Shown here in pieces: positions 32,546 to 43,067 of a DNA stretch of 64,000 nt (position 1 is its first letter; each line of letters opens with the position of its first letter). This stretch comes from Auanema rhodensis (taxonomy: Eukaryota; Nematoda; Chromadorea; Rhabditida; Rhabditidae). The stretch lies in contig OZ059897.1 in assembly GCA_964057225.1 (NCBI GenBank), positions 9,548,001 to 9,612,000 of the forward strand. The letters are read 5' to 3'. The notes under the pieces are model-generated. The model was not told where the DNA came from. It made no database searches and was given only the letters and a program-made list of their open reading frames with translations. The position numbers and the translations under genes are program-made.

Positions 32546-32877
32546 TGTGATTTCTAATATTGTATTGAATCATTTAGATGTTCAGAGCATAACGTAATTT
32601 TCTACTGGATCTTTATGCAGGTGAAATCAGAATAGTTCTTGTCTTCTTTGGTTCTAATGGATCAGTCCGTCAGAAAAATTTTAGATCAAGATCTTAGAAG
32701 TGTTCTCTCTCTATCATTTCATTTTTCTTGTTATCTAAACAAAGTTTGAAAACACTTAAACAGAGTTCTAAGAACTGAAACAATGTTACATCTACAGAAT
32801 TCTATCTGATCAGAAAGAGATTAAGAAAGAATATTCAAAATAAACGTTTAATTTTCAAAAAAAAAGGTAAAACTTAA

Positions 32878-32950
32878 AGCCCGATGCGGGGGTCGAATCC
32901 GTAACAGCCAGATTAAGAGACTGGTGCTCTACCGACTGAGCTAACCGGGC
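32878..32950 (-). pseudogene. degenerate tRNA-Lys(CUU)
   Basis: Same variant set. Confidence 0.85.
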
Positions 32951-33035
32951 TGTGATTTCTAATATTGTATTGAATCATTTAGATGTTCAGAGCATAACGT
33001 AATTATCTACTGGATCTTTATGCAGATGAAATCAG

Positions 33036-33085
33036 GCGACAGCCAGATTAAGAGTCTGGTGCTCTACCGACTGAGCTAACCGGGC
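33036..33085 (-). pseudogene. 5' fragment of tRNA-Lys (nt 1-50)
   Basis: Identical module. Confidence 0.88.
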
Positions 33086-33416
33086 TGTGATTTCTAATAT
33101 TGTATTGAATCATTTAGATGTTCAGATCATAACGTAATTTTCTACTGGATCTTTATGCAGGTGAAATCAGAATAGTTCTTGTCTTCTTTGGTTCTAATGG
33201 ATCAGTCCGTCAGAAAAATTTTAGATCAAGATCTTAGAAGTGTTCTCTCTCTATCATTTCATTTTTCTTGTTATCTAAACAAAGTTTGAAAACACTTAAA
33301 CAGAGTTCTAAGAACTGAAACAATGTTACATCTACAGAATTCTATCTGATCAGAAAGAGATTAAGAAATAATATTCAAAATAAACGTTTAAATTTCGAAA
33401 AAAAGGTAAAACTTAA

Positions 33417-33489
33417 AGCCCGATGCGGGGCTCGAACCCGCGACAGCCAGATTAAGAGTCTGGTGCTCTACCGACTGAGCTAACCGGGC
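33417..33489 (-). tRNA. tRNA-Lys(CUU)
   Basis: Consensus copy. Confidence 0.92.
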
Positions 33490-33574
33490 TGTGATTTCTA
33501 ATATTGTATTGAATCATTTAGATGTTCAGAGCATAACGTAATTATCTACTGGATCTTTATGCAGATGAAATCAG

Positions 33575-33624
33575 GCGACAGCCAGATTAAGAGTCTGGTG
33601 CTCTACCGACTGAGCTAACCGGGC
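33575..33624 (-). pseudogene. 5' fragment of tRNA-Lys (nt 1-50)
   Basis: Identical module. Confidence 0.88.
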
Positions 33625-33956
33625 TGTGATTTCTAATATTGTATTGAATCATTTAGATGTTCAGATCATAACGTAATTTTCTACTGGATCTTTATGCAGG
33701 TGAAATCAGAATAGTTCTTGTCTTCTTTGGTTCTAATGGATCAGTCCGTCAGAAAAATTTTAGATCAAGATCTTAGAAGTGTTCTCTCTCTATCATTTCA
33801 TTTTTCTTGTTATCTAAACAAAGTTTGAAAACACTTAAACAGAGTTCTAAGAACTGAAACAATGTTACATCTACAGAATTCTATCTGATCAGAAAGAGAT
33901 TAAGAAAGAATATTCAAAATAAACGTTTAATTTTCAAAAAAAAAGGTAAAACTTAA

Positions 33957-34029
33957 AGCCCGATGCGGGGGTCGAATCCGTAACAGCCAGATTAAGAGAC
34001 TGGTGCTCTACCGACTGAGCTAACCGGGC
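33957..34029 (-). pseudogene. degenerate tRNA-Lys(CUU)
   Basis: Same variant set. Confidence 0.85.
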
Positions 34030-34114
34030 TGTGATTTCTAATATTGTATTGAATCATTTAGATGTTCAGAGCATAACGTAATTATCTACTGGATCTTTAT
34101 GCAGATGAAATCAG

Positions 34115-34164
34115 GCGACAGCCAGATTAAGAGTCTGGTGCTCTACCGACTGAGCTAACCGGGC
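34115..34164 (-). pseudogene. 5' fragment of tRNA-Lys (nt 1-50)
   Basis: Identical module. Confidence 0.88.
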
Positions 34165-34495
34165 TGTGATTTCTAATATTGTATTGAATCATTTAGATGT
34201 TCAGAGCATAACGTAATTTTCTACTGGATCTTTATGCAGGTGAAATCAGAATAGTTCTTGTCTTCTTTGGTTCTAATGAATCAGTCCGTCAGAAAAACTT
34301 TGGTCCGAGATTTTAGAAGTGTTCTCTCTCTATCATTTCATTTTTCTTGTTATCTAAACAAAGTTTGAAAACACTTAAACAGAGTTCTAAGAACTGAAAC
34401 AATGTTACATCTACAGAATTCTATCTGATCAGAAAGAGATTAAGAAATAATATTCAAAATAAACGTTTAAATTTCAAAAAAAAGGTAAAACTTAA

Positions 34496-34568
34496 AGCCC
34501 GATGCGGGGCTCGAACCCGCGACAGCCAGATTAAGAGTCTGGTGCTCTACCGACTGAGCTAACCGGGC
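34496..34568 (-). tRNA. tRNA-Lys(CUU)
   Basis: Consensus copy; last one before the LTR insertion. Confidence 0.92.
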
Positions 34569-34653
34569 TGTGATTTCTAATATTGTATTGAATCATTTAG
34601 ATGTTCAGAGCATAACGTAATTATCTACTGGATCTTTATGCAGATGAAATCAG

Positions 34654-34703
34654 GCGACAGCCAGATTAAGAGTCTGGTGCTCTACCGACTGAGCTAACCG
34701 GGC
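34654..34703 (-). pseudogene. 5' fragment of tRNA-Lys (nt 1-50)
   Basis: Identical module, 93 bp before the LTR insertion. Confidence 0.88.
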
Positions 34704-34796
34704 TGTGATTTCTAATATTGTATTGAATCATTTAGATGTTCAGAGCATAACGTAATTTTCTACTGGATCTTTATGCAGGTGAAATCAGAATAGTTC

Positions 34797-35141
34797 CGTT
34801 CCTTTATGCTCCTGCGTCGATAATATAAACCATTGTAGTTTATACTATGACGCGCATAGTATTCCTTGGTGTAGCGGTAAGGAATAAAGAGCATAAGGTC
34901 AATCATAAGATAAAAGAGAGAAAGATTTATTAGCATGAAACTACAACAATAATATACAAAGATAAAGATACAATACAATAAGATAAATATAAGTATAAAG
35001 ACTAAACTACAAGCCGTCCATGAGCTTGCTAAGAGGCGAACTCCCGACCAAGGGAACGAGGGAAGGCGGAGCCATTCCTCGGTCCTCTGGTCGTCTGGCT
35101 CTAACCCTTCAGCTACATATATGGGGAGTCCGAATGGAACG
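34797..35141 (-). repeat. LTR (3' LTR of the - strand element)
   Basis: 345 bp, tips CGTTCC/GGAACG. It differs from the partner at 38,024 by one base that I can see (position 34,803, T versus G). Confidence 0.9.
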
Positions 35142-35156
35142 TGCCCTTTTTCAAAG
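35142..35156 (-). other. polypurine tract candidate
   Basis: On the - strand it reads CTTTGAAAAAGGGCA directly before the LTR, where plus-strand priming would start. Confidence 0.55.
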
Positions 35157-35780
35157 ATTTTTCGCGTCCGCGCGATATAAAGAGTTTTTAGTGTATATGT
35201 AGCTGAGTTTCAGAGTCTAGGAGTTTACAATTAAAATTAAAAGTTTTAAAATCTACATGTAGAAAAATATTTAAATGGTATTAATAGGTTTCTTTATGGT
35301 ATTAAGATAGAATTTGAATACAATAATGGGTTTTATGTTATTTTGTAACGGAGGATTAGAAAAATAAATTTAGTCATTGTAGTACTGTAATAAAAAAAAT
35401 TGTTCCATGAATTTGAGATTTATGTGAGATAATAAGGAATTATTCAACTTTTTGCGTGCATGGTTACTCGTATCCTAATGATGATGGGGATAAAGATTTT
35501 TAGTTATTAATTGTTTTCGTCTTCATGTGTCTCTCTGAATGAATCCTTGAGTACTAATGGAGGCTACCACTCAGATGGGGTGTGGCTTAGGCGCCTGCCA
35601 ATTTTCGTCTCTTCTTGGAGATACATATGGAGCTCAATTTAGTGCGATAGACTATCTCTATCGTCGTAAAGGAGTACGGTAGCCTATTATTTATATTATA
35701 TTTTCACTTATTCCTTATTTTTGGTTGTTTATTCTCTTAATCTCTCATCAAAATTTTTCTAATTCACCGTTACTTTCATT
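35157..35780. other. internal non-coding region of LTR element (3' part)
   Basis: AT-rich sequence with no supported gene. Confidence 0.4.
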
Positions 35781-36240
35781 TTACAATCTACAGAAAAGAA
35801 AAGAATGTATATAAAAATTTTTTCTGTCGTCGGCTATGATGAAGTCCGGATCTTCGTAGGTGTCGTCAGAAGGTGAATATGTTCCTTCTCGGGGAGTATA
35901 AAACTGGTCGACTTGCGGCTTCGGCTTCTCGGCTGGTTGGTGCGGTTTTTCTATTTGAACACTAAGAAGTCGGGTACGGCTTCTGCGACGACTTGCGACA
36001 GTAGCGTCACTGTTGGTATCGGACGGGTAAAGGGCTCGGAAAGCCGATGAGAATCTTTTGGCCACCTTTATAGGACTCTTGGTTTGGAAAAACCGAGAAT
36101 GGTGAGCTACGTGTGGGATGTTGACGTAAGGTGCGTAAGATTCTTTTAGATGTGTGTTGGGAGAGAGAAAGATTCGGGAGCAATAGGATAGTCATGCTTT
36201 GCTGGGCGATGCGGAGGGTAAATGAGAGGGAGTTTTCCAA
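35781..36240 (-). pseudogene. unrecognised ORF pair in LTR element
   Basis: Two overlapping short frames (36,007-36,240, 77 codons; 35,781-36,065, 94 codons). The second has an Arg-rich stretch (SRRRSRTRLL), then a Pro/Lys-rich and an acidic Ser/Asp/Glu segment (SPSDDTYEDPD). Composition suggests a real but diverged protein, perhaps a Gag or accessory tail. There is no family match that I can defend, and the frame change suggests decay. Confidence 0.3.
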
Positions 36241-36640
36241 ATCTTGGCCAACAATCTGACTCCGCCTATCTACCGTAAGCTTATTATAGTTAATGGTGTT
36301 TATCTCTTCTCAAAAACTTTTTTTTTATCCGCTCTTGCACTTTCCGCTTGTACTTCCTTTAATTTCTCTCTTCACTAGTAGCTTTCAATCATGTTTTTGT
36401 CCCCCTTTTTTCTCTTGTTTACCAAGCTAGATTTTATTATTTTTGAGAGCTAAGAATTCTTAAAAATGAGCGTCTAGCCTACTGGAATGACCTTTGTCAT
36501 GCAAAAGCTGTATGACGTTATTGTCTTTTATGATGCTGAAGAGAGATTGGCTTATAGGCCCCATCCTGATATAATATTAATGGTTGGTGCATTAGTCAAT
36601 TTCAATTTTCAGTATTTTCTTTTTTCTATTTTAGTTTATT
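36241..36640. other. internal non-coding region of LTR element
   Basis: AT-rich sequence with no supported gene. Confidence 0.4.
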
Positions 36641-37060
36641 GAGGATCTGCAAATGTTCTATTTGGGCAGGGGCCTCGTTAATTTTTCCGCTATGGCGGAA
36701 ATTGCGCCCGAGATTGAGCTCGTAGGGCGTCTCTGTCTCCGTGACCTGTGCGCGCATTTTTATGCCGCTCTCCTGTGTGGACTTGTAGGAAGTCCCTGGA
36801 GATGGTATACCGAGAGGCAGCCTTTATTCTATGAATTATTATGTAAAATTTTGTTTAAAATTTATGTATGTTATGATAGCTCTTCGCTTGGATTGCAGCT
36901 GAGGACCTCACTGGGGAGAGAGTATCCCGAATACCTCTCCCCCAGTTAAGAGCCTATCTCTCTTGCTGCAGAGTTTGAAAGACAGCTAGCTTTCAAGTGG
37001 GGTTTTTGACTGAATAAAGCTTGTACTCTGTTTTTTTTTTTTTTTTTTTTTTTTCTATTT
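36641..37060 (+). other. GC-richer hairpin module with AATAAA and T-tract inside LTR element
   Basis: This stretch stands out from its AT-rich surroundings. It contains the hairpins TTTCCGC-TAT-GCGGAAA near 36,687-36,703 and ACTGGGGAGAG.../...CTCTCCCCCAGT at 36,910-36,946, then AATAAA at 37,013-37,018, and GT-rich sequence ending in a 24-base T run at 37,031-37,054. On the + strand this layout (structured RNA, AATAAA, U-rich downstream element) resembles a transcript 3' end, possibly from a nested element. A + strand 98-codon ORF (36,653-36,949) crosses the hairpin and is unlikely to be a gene. Confidence 0.35.
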
Positions 37061-37256
37061 ATTTTTTTTTATGCGCTTTGCTCTGTTTTCGTCAAGAAAA
37101 TGGACTTATGTTTTCAATCTTTTCCTCATTCCTTTTTCCTTAAATAGCATGTTTTGCTCAAAATGTTTTCGACATTGTGCATGCTAATGAGGTTTGAGGA
37201 GAGTTATTGAAAAGGCTGTCCCTTTTCTCGATCAAAATAAGCAAAAGTGCGTTTTC
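37061..37256. other. internal non-coding region of LTR element
   Basis: No supported feature. Confidence 0.35.
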
Positions 37257-37997
37257 CTAAGCGAATTTCTTTTTGAAAATGAGAAAAATACGTCTATTTT
37301 TAAACATTTCCAATTTACTTAGGATTACTGTAGGAGATAAGGGGTATCTTATGAGTTGAAACAACGAAATGATTTGAGGAAGGTGAAATAATCTACGGGG
37401 ATAAAATCCGTAGCAGTTATGCTTCCGCCAACTTGACCTGACTGTCAAATAAGAGCTGAGAAGTCTTATTGCAGATTTACCAGGCTTTTTCGGACTAGTG
37501 TGGTCTCTTTTTAAATTCAATTTATGTAACCGTTTTTGGTTTCCCGCAAAATAATATGTAAAATGATCTTTTACGTCTGAATATAATAATTTTTCAAAAT
37601 TCTAGTCCTGACCACAAAATATACAAACTATAATCAATTGCGCGCGTCTTATAAATTTTTGTTCCAATAATCAAACTTCTCTATGCCCAAAAAAAATGTG
37701 AACAATTATAATTTCTCGTTTGGCGAAATTGTCCTCTATTTCAAACCAAACGTCCTCAAAATGGCATGAGAAGCGGTACAAGATACGATAAGAAAAGGGT
37801 GGACATTCAGACGGTTTTAAATTGAGGACGGCGGGCAAAAATTTTATTGGTCCTATCTCGCATTTAAGCGAGATCCCTTGTATCTGTACCTTAAAACAAA
37901 TTGGCGCCTTCATTTTGTTGTTTCAAGTGGAGGAATTTATAATTTAGCATGCAAAAATGGACTTTTACAATAAAAAAAAAATTTTTTTTTTTTTCAA
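37257..37997. other. leader-side internal region of LTR element
   Basis: Only short - strand frames occur (37,257-37,520 and 37,671-37,913), without recognisable gag features, although gag would be expected here next to the primer site. Probably non-coding leader or unrelated cargo. Confidence 0.35.
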
Positions 37998-38000
37998 AAG

Positions 38001-38023
38001 ATGAGTTCGAGGTGGAACCTCCA
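38001..38023 (-). other. candidate primer-binding site
   Basis: Identical to 12,856-12,878. It starts TGGAGGTTCC on - directly after the LTR and includes CTCGAAC. Confidence 0.5.
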
Positions 38024-38368
38024 CGTTCCGTTATGCTCCTGCGTCGATAATATAAACCATTGTAGTTTATACTATGACGCGCATAGTATTCCTTGGTGTA
38101 GCGGTAAGGAATAAAGAGCATAAGGTCAATCATAAGATAAAAGAGAGAAAGATTTATTAGCATGAAACTACAACAATAATATACAAAGATAAAGATACAA
38201 TACAATAAGATAAATATAAGTATAAAGACTAAACTACAAGCCGTCCATGAGCTTGCTAAGAGGCGAACTCCCGACCAAGGGAACGAGGGAAGGCGGAGCC
38301 ATTCCTCGGTCCTCTGGTCGTCTGGCTCTAACCCTTCAGCTACATATATGGGGAGTCCGAATGGAACG
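38024..38368 (-). repeat. LTR (5' LTR of the - strand element)
   Basis: 345 bp partner of 34,797-35,141; its right end meets the duplicated GTTC target. Confidence 0.9.
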
Positions 38369-38610
38369 GTTCTTGTCTTCTTTGGTTCTAATGAATCAGT
38401 CCGTCAGAAAAACTTTGGTCCGAGATTTTAGAAGTGTTCTCTCTCTATCATTTCATTTTTCTTGTTATCTAAACAAAGTTTGAAAACACTTAAACAGAGT
38501 TCTAAGAACTGAAACAATGTTACATCTACAGAATTCTATCTGATCAGAAAGAGATTAAGAAATAATATTCAAAATAAACGTTTAAATTTCAAAAAAAAGG
38601 TAAAACTTAA

Positions 38611-38683
38611 AGCCCGATGCGGGGCTCGAACCCGCGACAGCCAGATTAAGAGTCTGGTGCTCTACCGACTGAGCTAACCGGGC
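38611..38683 (-). tRNA. tRNA-Lys(CUU)
   Basis: Consensus copy. Confidence 0.92.
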
Positions 38684-38768
38684 TGTGATTTCTAATATTG
38701 TATTGAATCATTTAGATGTTCAGAGCATAACGTAATTATCTACTGGATCTTTATGCAGATGAAATCAG

Positions 38769-38818
38769 GCGACAGCCAGATTAAGAGTCTGGTGCTCTAC
38801 CGACTGAGCTAACCGGGC
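38769..38818 (-). pseudogene. 5' fragment of tRNA-Lys (nt 1-50)
   Basis: Identical module. Confidence 0.88.
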
Positions 38819-39150
38819 TGTGATTTCTAATATTGTATTGAATCATTTAGATGTTCAGAGCATAACGTAATTTTCTACTGGATCTTTATGCAGGTGAAAT
38901 CAGAATAGTTCTTGTCTTCTTTGGTTCTAATGGATCAGTCCGTCAGAAAAATTTTAGATCAAGATCTTAGAAGTGTTCTCTCTCTATCATTTCATTTTTC
39001 TTGTTATCTAAACAAGGTTGGAAAAGACTAAAACAAAATTCGAAAGGGCAGAAGCAATGTTACATCCACAGAATTCTATCTGATCAGAAAGAGATTAAGA
39101 AATAATATTCAAAATAAACGTTTAAATTTCAAAAAAAAGGTAAAACTTAA

Positions 39151-39223
39151 AGCCCGATGCGGGGCTCGAACCCGCGACAGCCAGATTAAGAGTCTGGTGC
39201 TCTACCGACTGAGCTAACCGGGC
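39151..39223 (-). tRNA. tRNA-Lys(CUU)
   Basis: Consensus copy; no fragment follows it. Confidence 0.92.
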
Positions 39224-39555
39224 TGTGAATTCTAATATTGTATTGAATCATTTAGATGTTCAGATCATAACGTAATTTTCTACTGGATCTTTATGCAGGT
39301 GAAATCAGAATAGTTCTTGTCTTCTTTGGTTCTAATGGATCAGTCCGTCAGAAAAACTTTGGTTCGAGATCTTAGAAGTGTTCTCTCTCTATCATTTCAT
39401 TTTTCTTGTTATCTAAACAAGGTTGGAAAAGACTAAAACAAAATTCGAAAGGGCAGAAGCAATGTTACATCCACAGAATTCTATCTGATCAGAAAGAGAT
39501 TAAGAAAGAATATTCAAAATAAACGTTTAATTTTCAAAAAAAAGGTAAAACTTAA

Positions 39556-39628
39556 AGCCCGATGCGGGGCTCGAACCCGCGACAGCCAGATTAAGAGTCT
39601 GGTGCTCTACCGACTGAGCTAACCGGGC
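39556..39628 (-). tRNA. tRNA-Lys(CUU)
   Basis: Consensus copy. Confidence 0.92.
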
Positions 39629-39713
39629 TGTGATTTCTAATATTGTATTGAATCATTTAGATGTTCAGAGCATAACGTAATTATCTACTGGATCTTTATG
39701 CAGATGAAATCAG

Positions 39714-39763
39714 GCGACAGCCAGATTAAGAGTCTGGTGCTCTACCGACTGAGCTAACCGGGC
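39714..39763 (-). pseudogene. 5' fragment of tRNA-Lys (nt 1-50)
   Basis: Last 50-nt fragment of the standard type. Confidence 0.88.
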
Positions 39764-40095
39764 TGTGATTTCTAATATTGTATTGAATCATTTAGATGTT
39801 CAGAGCATAACGTAATTTTCTACTGGATCTTTATGCAGGTGAAATCAGAATAGTACTTGTCTTCTTTGGTTCTAATGAATCAGTCCGTCAGAAAAACTTT
39901 GGTCCGAGATTTTAGAAGTGTTCTCTCTCTATCATTTCATTTTTCTTGTTATCTAAACAAAGTTTGAAAACACTTAAACAGAGTTCTAAGAACTGAAACA
40001 ATGTTACATCTACAGAATTCTATCTGATCAGAAAGAGATTAAGAAATAATATTCAAAATAAATGTTTAAATTTCAAAAAAAAAGGTAAAACTTAA

Positions 40096-40168
40096 AGCCC
40101 GATGCGGGGCTCGAACCCGCGACAGCCAGATTAAGAGTCTGGTGCTCTACCGACTGAGCTAACCGGGC
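40096..40168 (-). tRNA. tRNA-Lys(CUU)
   Basis: Consensus copy. Confidence 0.92.
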
Positions 40169-40500
40169 TGTGATTTCTGATATTGTATTGAATCATTTAA
40201 ATGTTCAGAGCATAACGTAATTTTCTACTGGATCTTTATGCAGGTGAAATCAGAATAGTTCTTGTCTTCTTTGGTTCTAATGGATCAGTCCGTCAGAAAA
40301 ATTTTAGATCAAGATCTTAGAAGTGTTCTCTCTCTATCATTTCATTTTTCTTGTTATCTAAACAAGGTTGGAAAAGACTAAAACAAAATTCGAAAGGGCA
40401 GAAGCAATGTTACATCCACAGAATTCTATCTGATCAGAAAGAGATTAAGAAAGAATATTCAAAATAAACGTTTAATTTTCAAAAAAAAGGTAAAACTTAA

Positions 40501-40573
40501 AGCCCGATGCGGGGCTCGAACCCGCGACAGCCAGATTAAGAGTCTGGTGCTCTACCGACTGAGCTAACCGGGC
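40501..40573 (-). tRNA. tRNA-Lys(CUU)
   Basis: Consensus copy. Confidence 0.92.
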
Positions 40574-40905
40574 TGTGATTTCTAATATTGTATTGAATCA
40601 TTTAGATGTTCAGATCATAACGTAATTTTCTACTGGATCTTTATGCAGGTGAAATCAGAATAGTTCTTGTCTTCTTTGGTTCTAATGGATCAGTCCGTCA
40701 GAAAAACTTTGGTTCGAGATCTTAGAAGTGTTCTCTCTCTATCATTTCATTTTTCTTGTTATCTAAACAAGGTTGGAAAAGACTAAAACAAAATTCGAAA
40801 GGGCAGAAGCAATGTTACATCCACAGAATTCTATCTGATCAGAAAGAGATTAAGAAAGAATATTCAAAATAAACGTTTAATTTTCAAAAAAAAGGTAAAA
40901 CTTAA

Positions 40906-40978
40906 AGCCCGATGCGGGGCTCGAACCCGCGACAGCCAGATTAAGAGTCTGGTGCTCTACCGACTGAGCTAACCGGGC
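40906..40978 (-). tRNA. tRNA-Lys(CUU)
   Basis: Consensus copy. Confidence 0.92.
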
Positions 40979-41310
40979 TGTGATTTCTAATATTGTATTG
41001 AATCATTTAGATGTTCAGATCATAACGTAATTTTCTACTGGATCTTTATGCAGGTGAAATCAGAATAGTTCTTGTCTTCTTTGGTTCTAATGGATCAGTC
41101 CGTCAGAAAAACTTTGGTTCGAGATCTTAGAAGTGTTCTCTCTCTATCATTTCATTTTTCTTGTTATCTAAACAAGGTTGGAAAAGACTAAAACAAAATT
41201 CGAAAGGGCAGAAGCAATGTTACATCCACAGAATTCTATCTGATCAGAAAGAGATTAAGAAAGAATATTCAAAATAAACGTTTAATTTTCAAAAAAAAGG
41301 TAAAACTTAA

Positions 41311-41383
41311 AGCCCGATGCGGGGCTCGAACCCGCGACAGCCAGATTAAGAGTCTGGTGCTCTACCGACTGAGCTAACCGGGC
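41311..41383 (-). tRNA. tRNA-Lys(CUU)
   Basis: Consensus copy; the leader differs (ATTATTTC instead of GTGATTTC next to the gene). Confidence 0.92.
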
Positions 41384-41635
41384 TATTATTTCTGATATTG
41401 TATTGAATCATCTAGATGTTCAGAGCAAAAGGTAATTTTCTACTGGATCTTTATGCAGGTGAAATCAGAATAGTTCTTGTCTTCTTTGGTTCTAATGGAT
41501 CAGTCCGTCAGAAAAACTTTGGTTCGAGATCTTAGAAGTGTTCTCTCTCTATCATTTCATTTTTCTTGTTATCTAAACAAGGTTGGAAAAGACTAAGTTA
41601 TCTAAACAAGGTTGGAAAAGACTGTTACATCTACA

Positions 41636-41691
41636 GAACCCGCGACAGCCAGATTAAGAGTCTGGTGCTCTACCGACTGAGCTAACCGGGC
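41636..41691 (-). pseudogene. longer 5' fragment of tRNA-Lys (~56 nt)
   Basis: A different truncation from the 50-nt class: it keeps part of the T arm and is preceded by a duplicated spacer motif (AACAAGGTTGGAAAAGACT twice, 41,577-41,622). Confidence 0.8.
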
Positions 41692-41776
41692 TATTATTTC
41701 TGATATTGTATTGAATCATTTAGATGTTCAGAGCATAACGTAATTTTCTACTGGATCTTTATGCAGGTGAAATCAG

Positions 41777-42892
41777 CTTATGTTCACCAGGATGCGGAAA
41801 GATATCTTGCTTTAGATATAAGCATTTCATTTTTTCTCTACGTTCAGTCAAATTACTAAATTTTCCTAAGCAATCTATGGGTCTTTCTCTTCTACATATG
41901 AATCTTAATTTTCCTGTCTTGTTTTAGTTCATTGATTCATTAGAATTTGTGTGGATAAAAAACAATTGTACAGCAAAAATCATAATTTCTTTTTCAATTT
42001 GAATTTCACAAGATATTTTAATATTTTTATTGAATAAAGCATTTCTTACATTATTTTCTTTCTTTTTCTTAAAGCATTAAATTAACTGTGAATAGTCACA
42101 CCCTCATTTATTTATTGAGCAGCTCTGAAACTTTATTGACAAAGATAATATTTAGAATCATTCTTGATACATTTGCAATGTAAAAGACAATTATGTTGTA
42201 AAAGAATAAAATTATTCACAGGTTCAATCTTCGATATAAGCTTTTAAACAAATACTTTCATGTTATCATAGTTTTTATCAAATAATTTTTATAGCAAGCA
42301 AGGATTTTCTCATTGTAGTGTTAAAATTAAGTTAATCAGGGTTCCGATTAATCAAACGGATTATATTATGCAGGAAATAAAAGTAAATATAATAAAGTAC
42401 ATCGTTTTCTGGACTCATAAGTAAAAATGAAGAAAATGCTGAAAACTGCTATGAAAAATGTCAAAAAAAATTTTGATGTTATTATAAATTAGCTGAAAAA
42501 TATGAAAAAGAATAAAAAAATAAAAATTGTTCAAGTATCTCATATTAGTTTAATTATTACAATTAATAAATAAAGAATTAATAGTTATTTTATTTCATTT
42601 TATATTAATATTAAAATTATATTCGGATTAGAATAAATATAAAAGTATTAGGAGTCCGATCACTTTAAGAAAGTATGACGATTGAATTTACAAAAAACAG
42701 CCCGAAATTAATTCAATTATACAAAGCTTTCGAAATTCTCTTTTAAGTTTCAACCGTACCAGCCAATTTTCATGTTTTTGAGTAAAAGTAGCTAAGTCAT
42801 CTAGTATAAAGCTATGATTTCTGATTAAGAAATGATAGTATTTTGATTTGATAACGTGATGGAAATTGGAGATCAAAAGTATAAGCATTGTC
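41777..42892. other. unique AT-rich segment inside the array
   Basis: Non-repeat DNA beginning right after spacer ending GAAATCAG. No supported gene. Confidence 0.5.
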
Positions 42893-42900
42893 TATAAATA
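42893..42900 (+). promoter_or_regulatory. TATA-like box
   Basis: TATAAATA about 170 bp upstream of the ATG at 43,068, with a putative intron or trans-splice region between. Confidence 0.3.
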
Positions 42901-43067
42901 ATAGTTGAAATTAATATCTGATCAGTACGCCATCATTAGCAGCGTTCGGCAATGACCCCCTAGTTGTCGTTACTTTTTCTTTTTCATTTTTCCTTTTGGT
43001 TTGATACCTATATTGTCTTGTCTTTAATATTATAAAGAAATTTTACTAATTTCTTTTCAGCATTGCG

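Larger units (their letters stand above)
27640..34796 (-). repeat. higher-order repeat of the tRNA array (~540 bp subunits, 1,079 bp dimers)
   Basis: Each ~540 bp subunit is one 404 bp unit plus an inserted ~135 bp module that ends in a 50-nt 5' tRNA fragment. Subunits alternate between a canonical tRNA and a degenerate one, giving dimers with canonical tRNAs at 31,259, 32,338, 33,417 and 34,496 (exactly 1,079 bp apart). One extra degenerate subunit (30,180 and 30,720 in succession) breaks the alternation. Confidence 0.93.
34797..38368 (-). mobile_element. recent, complete but pol-less LTR element inserted in the array
   Basis: A pair of 345 bp direct LTRs encloses 2.88 kb. The target GTTC is present once in uninterrupted array units and duplicated here (34,793-34,796 and 38,369-38,372). 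The primer-site-like sequence adjoins the right LTR and a purine-rich tract (on -) adjoins the left LTR, so the element is on the - strand. No gag, RT or integrase can be recognised, only short ORFs. It would have to be mobilised by a related autonomous element, such as one of the family whose remnant lies at 9,417. Confidence 0.88.
38369..41776 (-). repeat. tRNA array, - arm, continuation with mixed unit types
   Basis: Array resumes in the same unit that the LTR element split. Units are a mixture of ~404-405 bp (no fragment) and 540-545 bp (with fragment). Many carry the B-type spacer (AACAAGGTTGG, GGGCAGAAGC). The block ends at 41,776, where unique DNA begins. Confidence 0.93.

Noticed and set aside
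36653..36949. 98-codon + strand ORF in the LTR element
   Set aside because: Runs through a strong hairpin, lacks coding character, and is antisense to the element.
41777..41866. Possible C-terminal exon fragment at the left edge of the gene island
   Set aside because: Open for about 27 codons only, with no splice acceptor or homologous family recognised.
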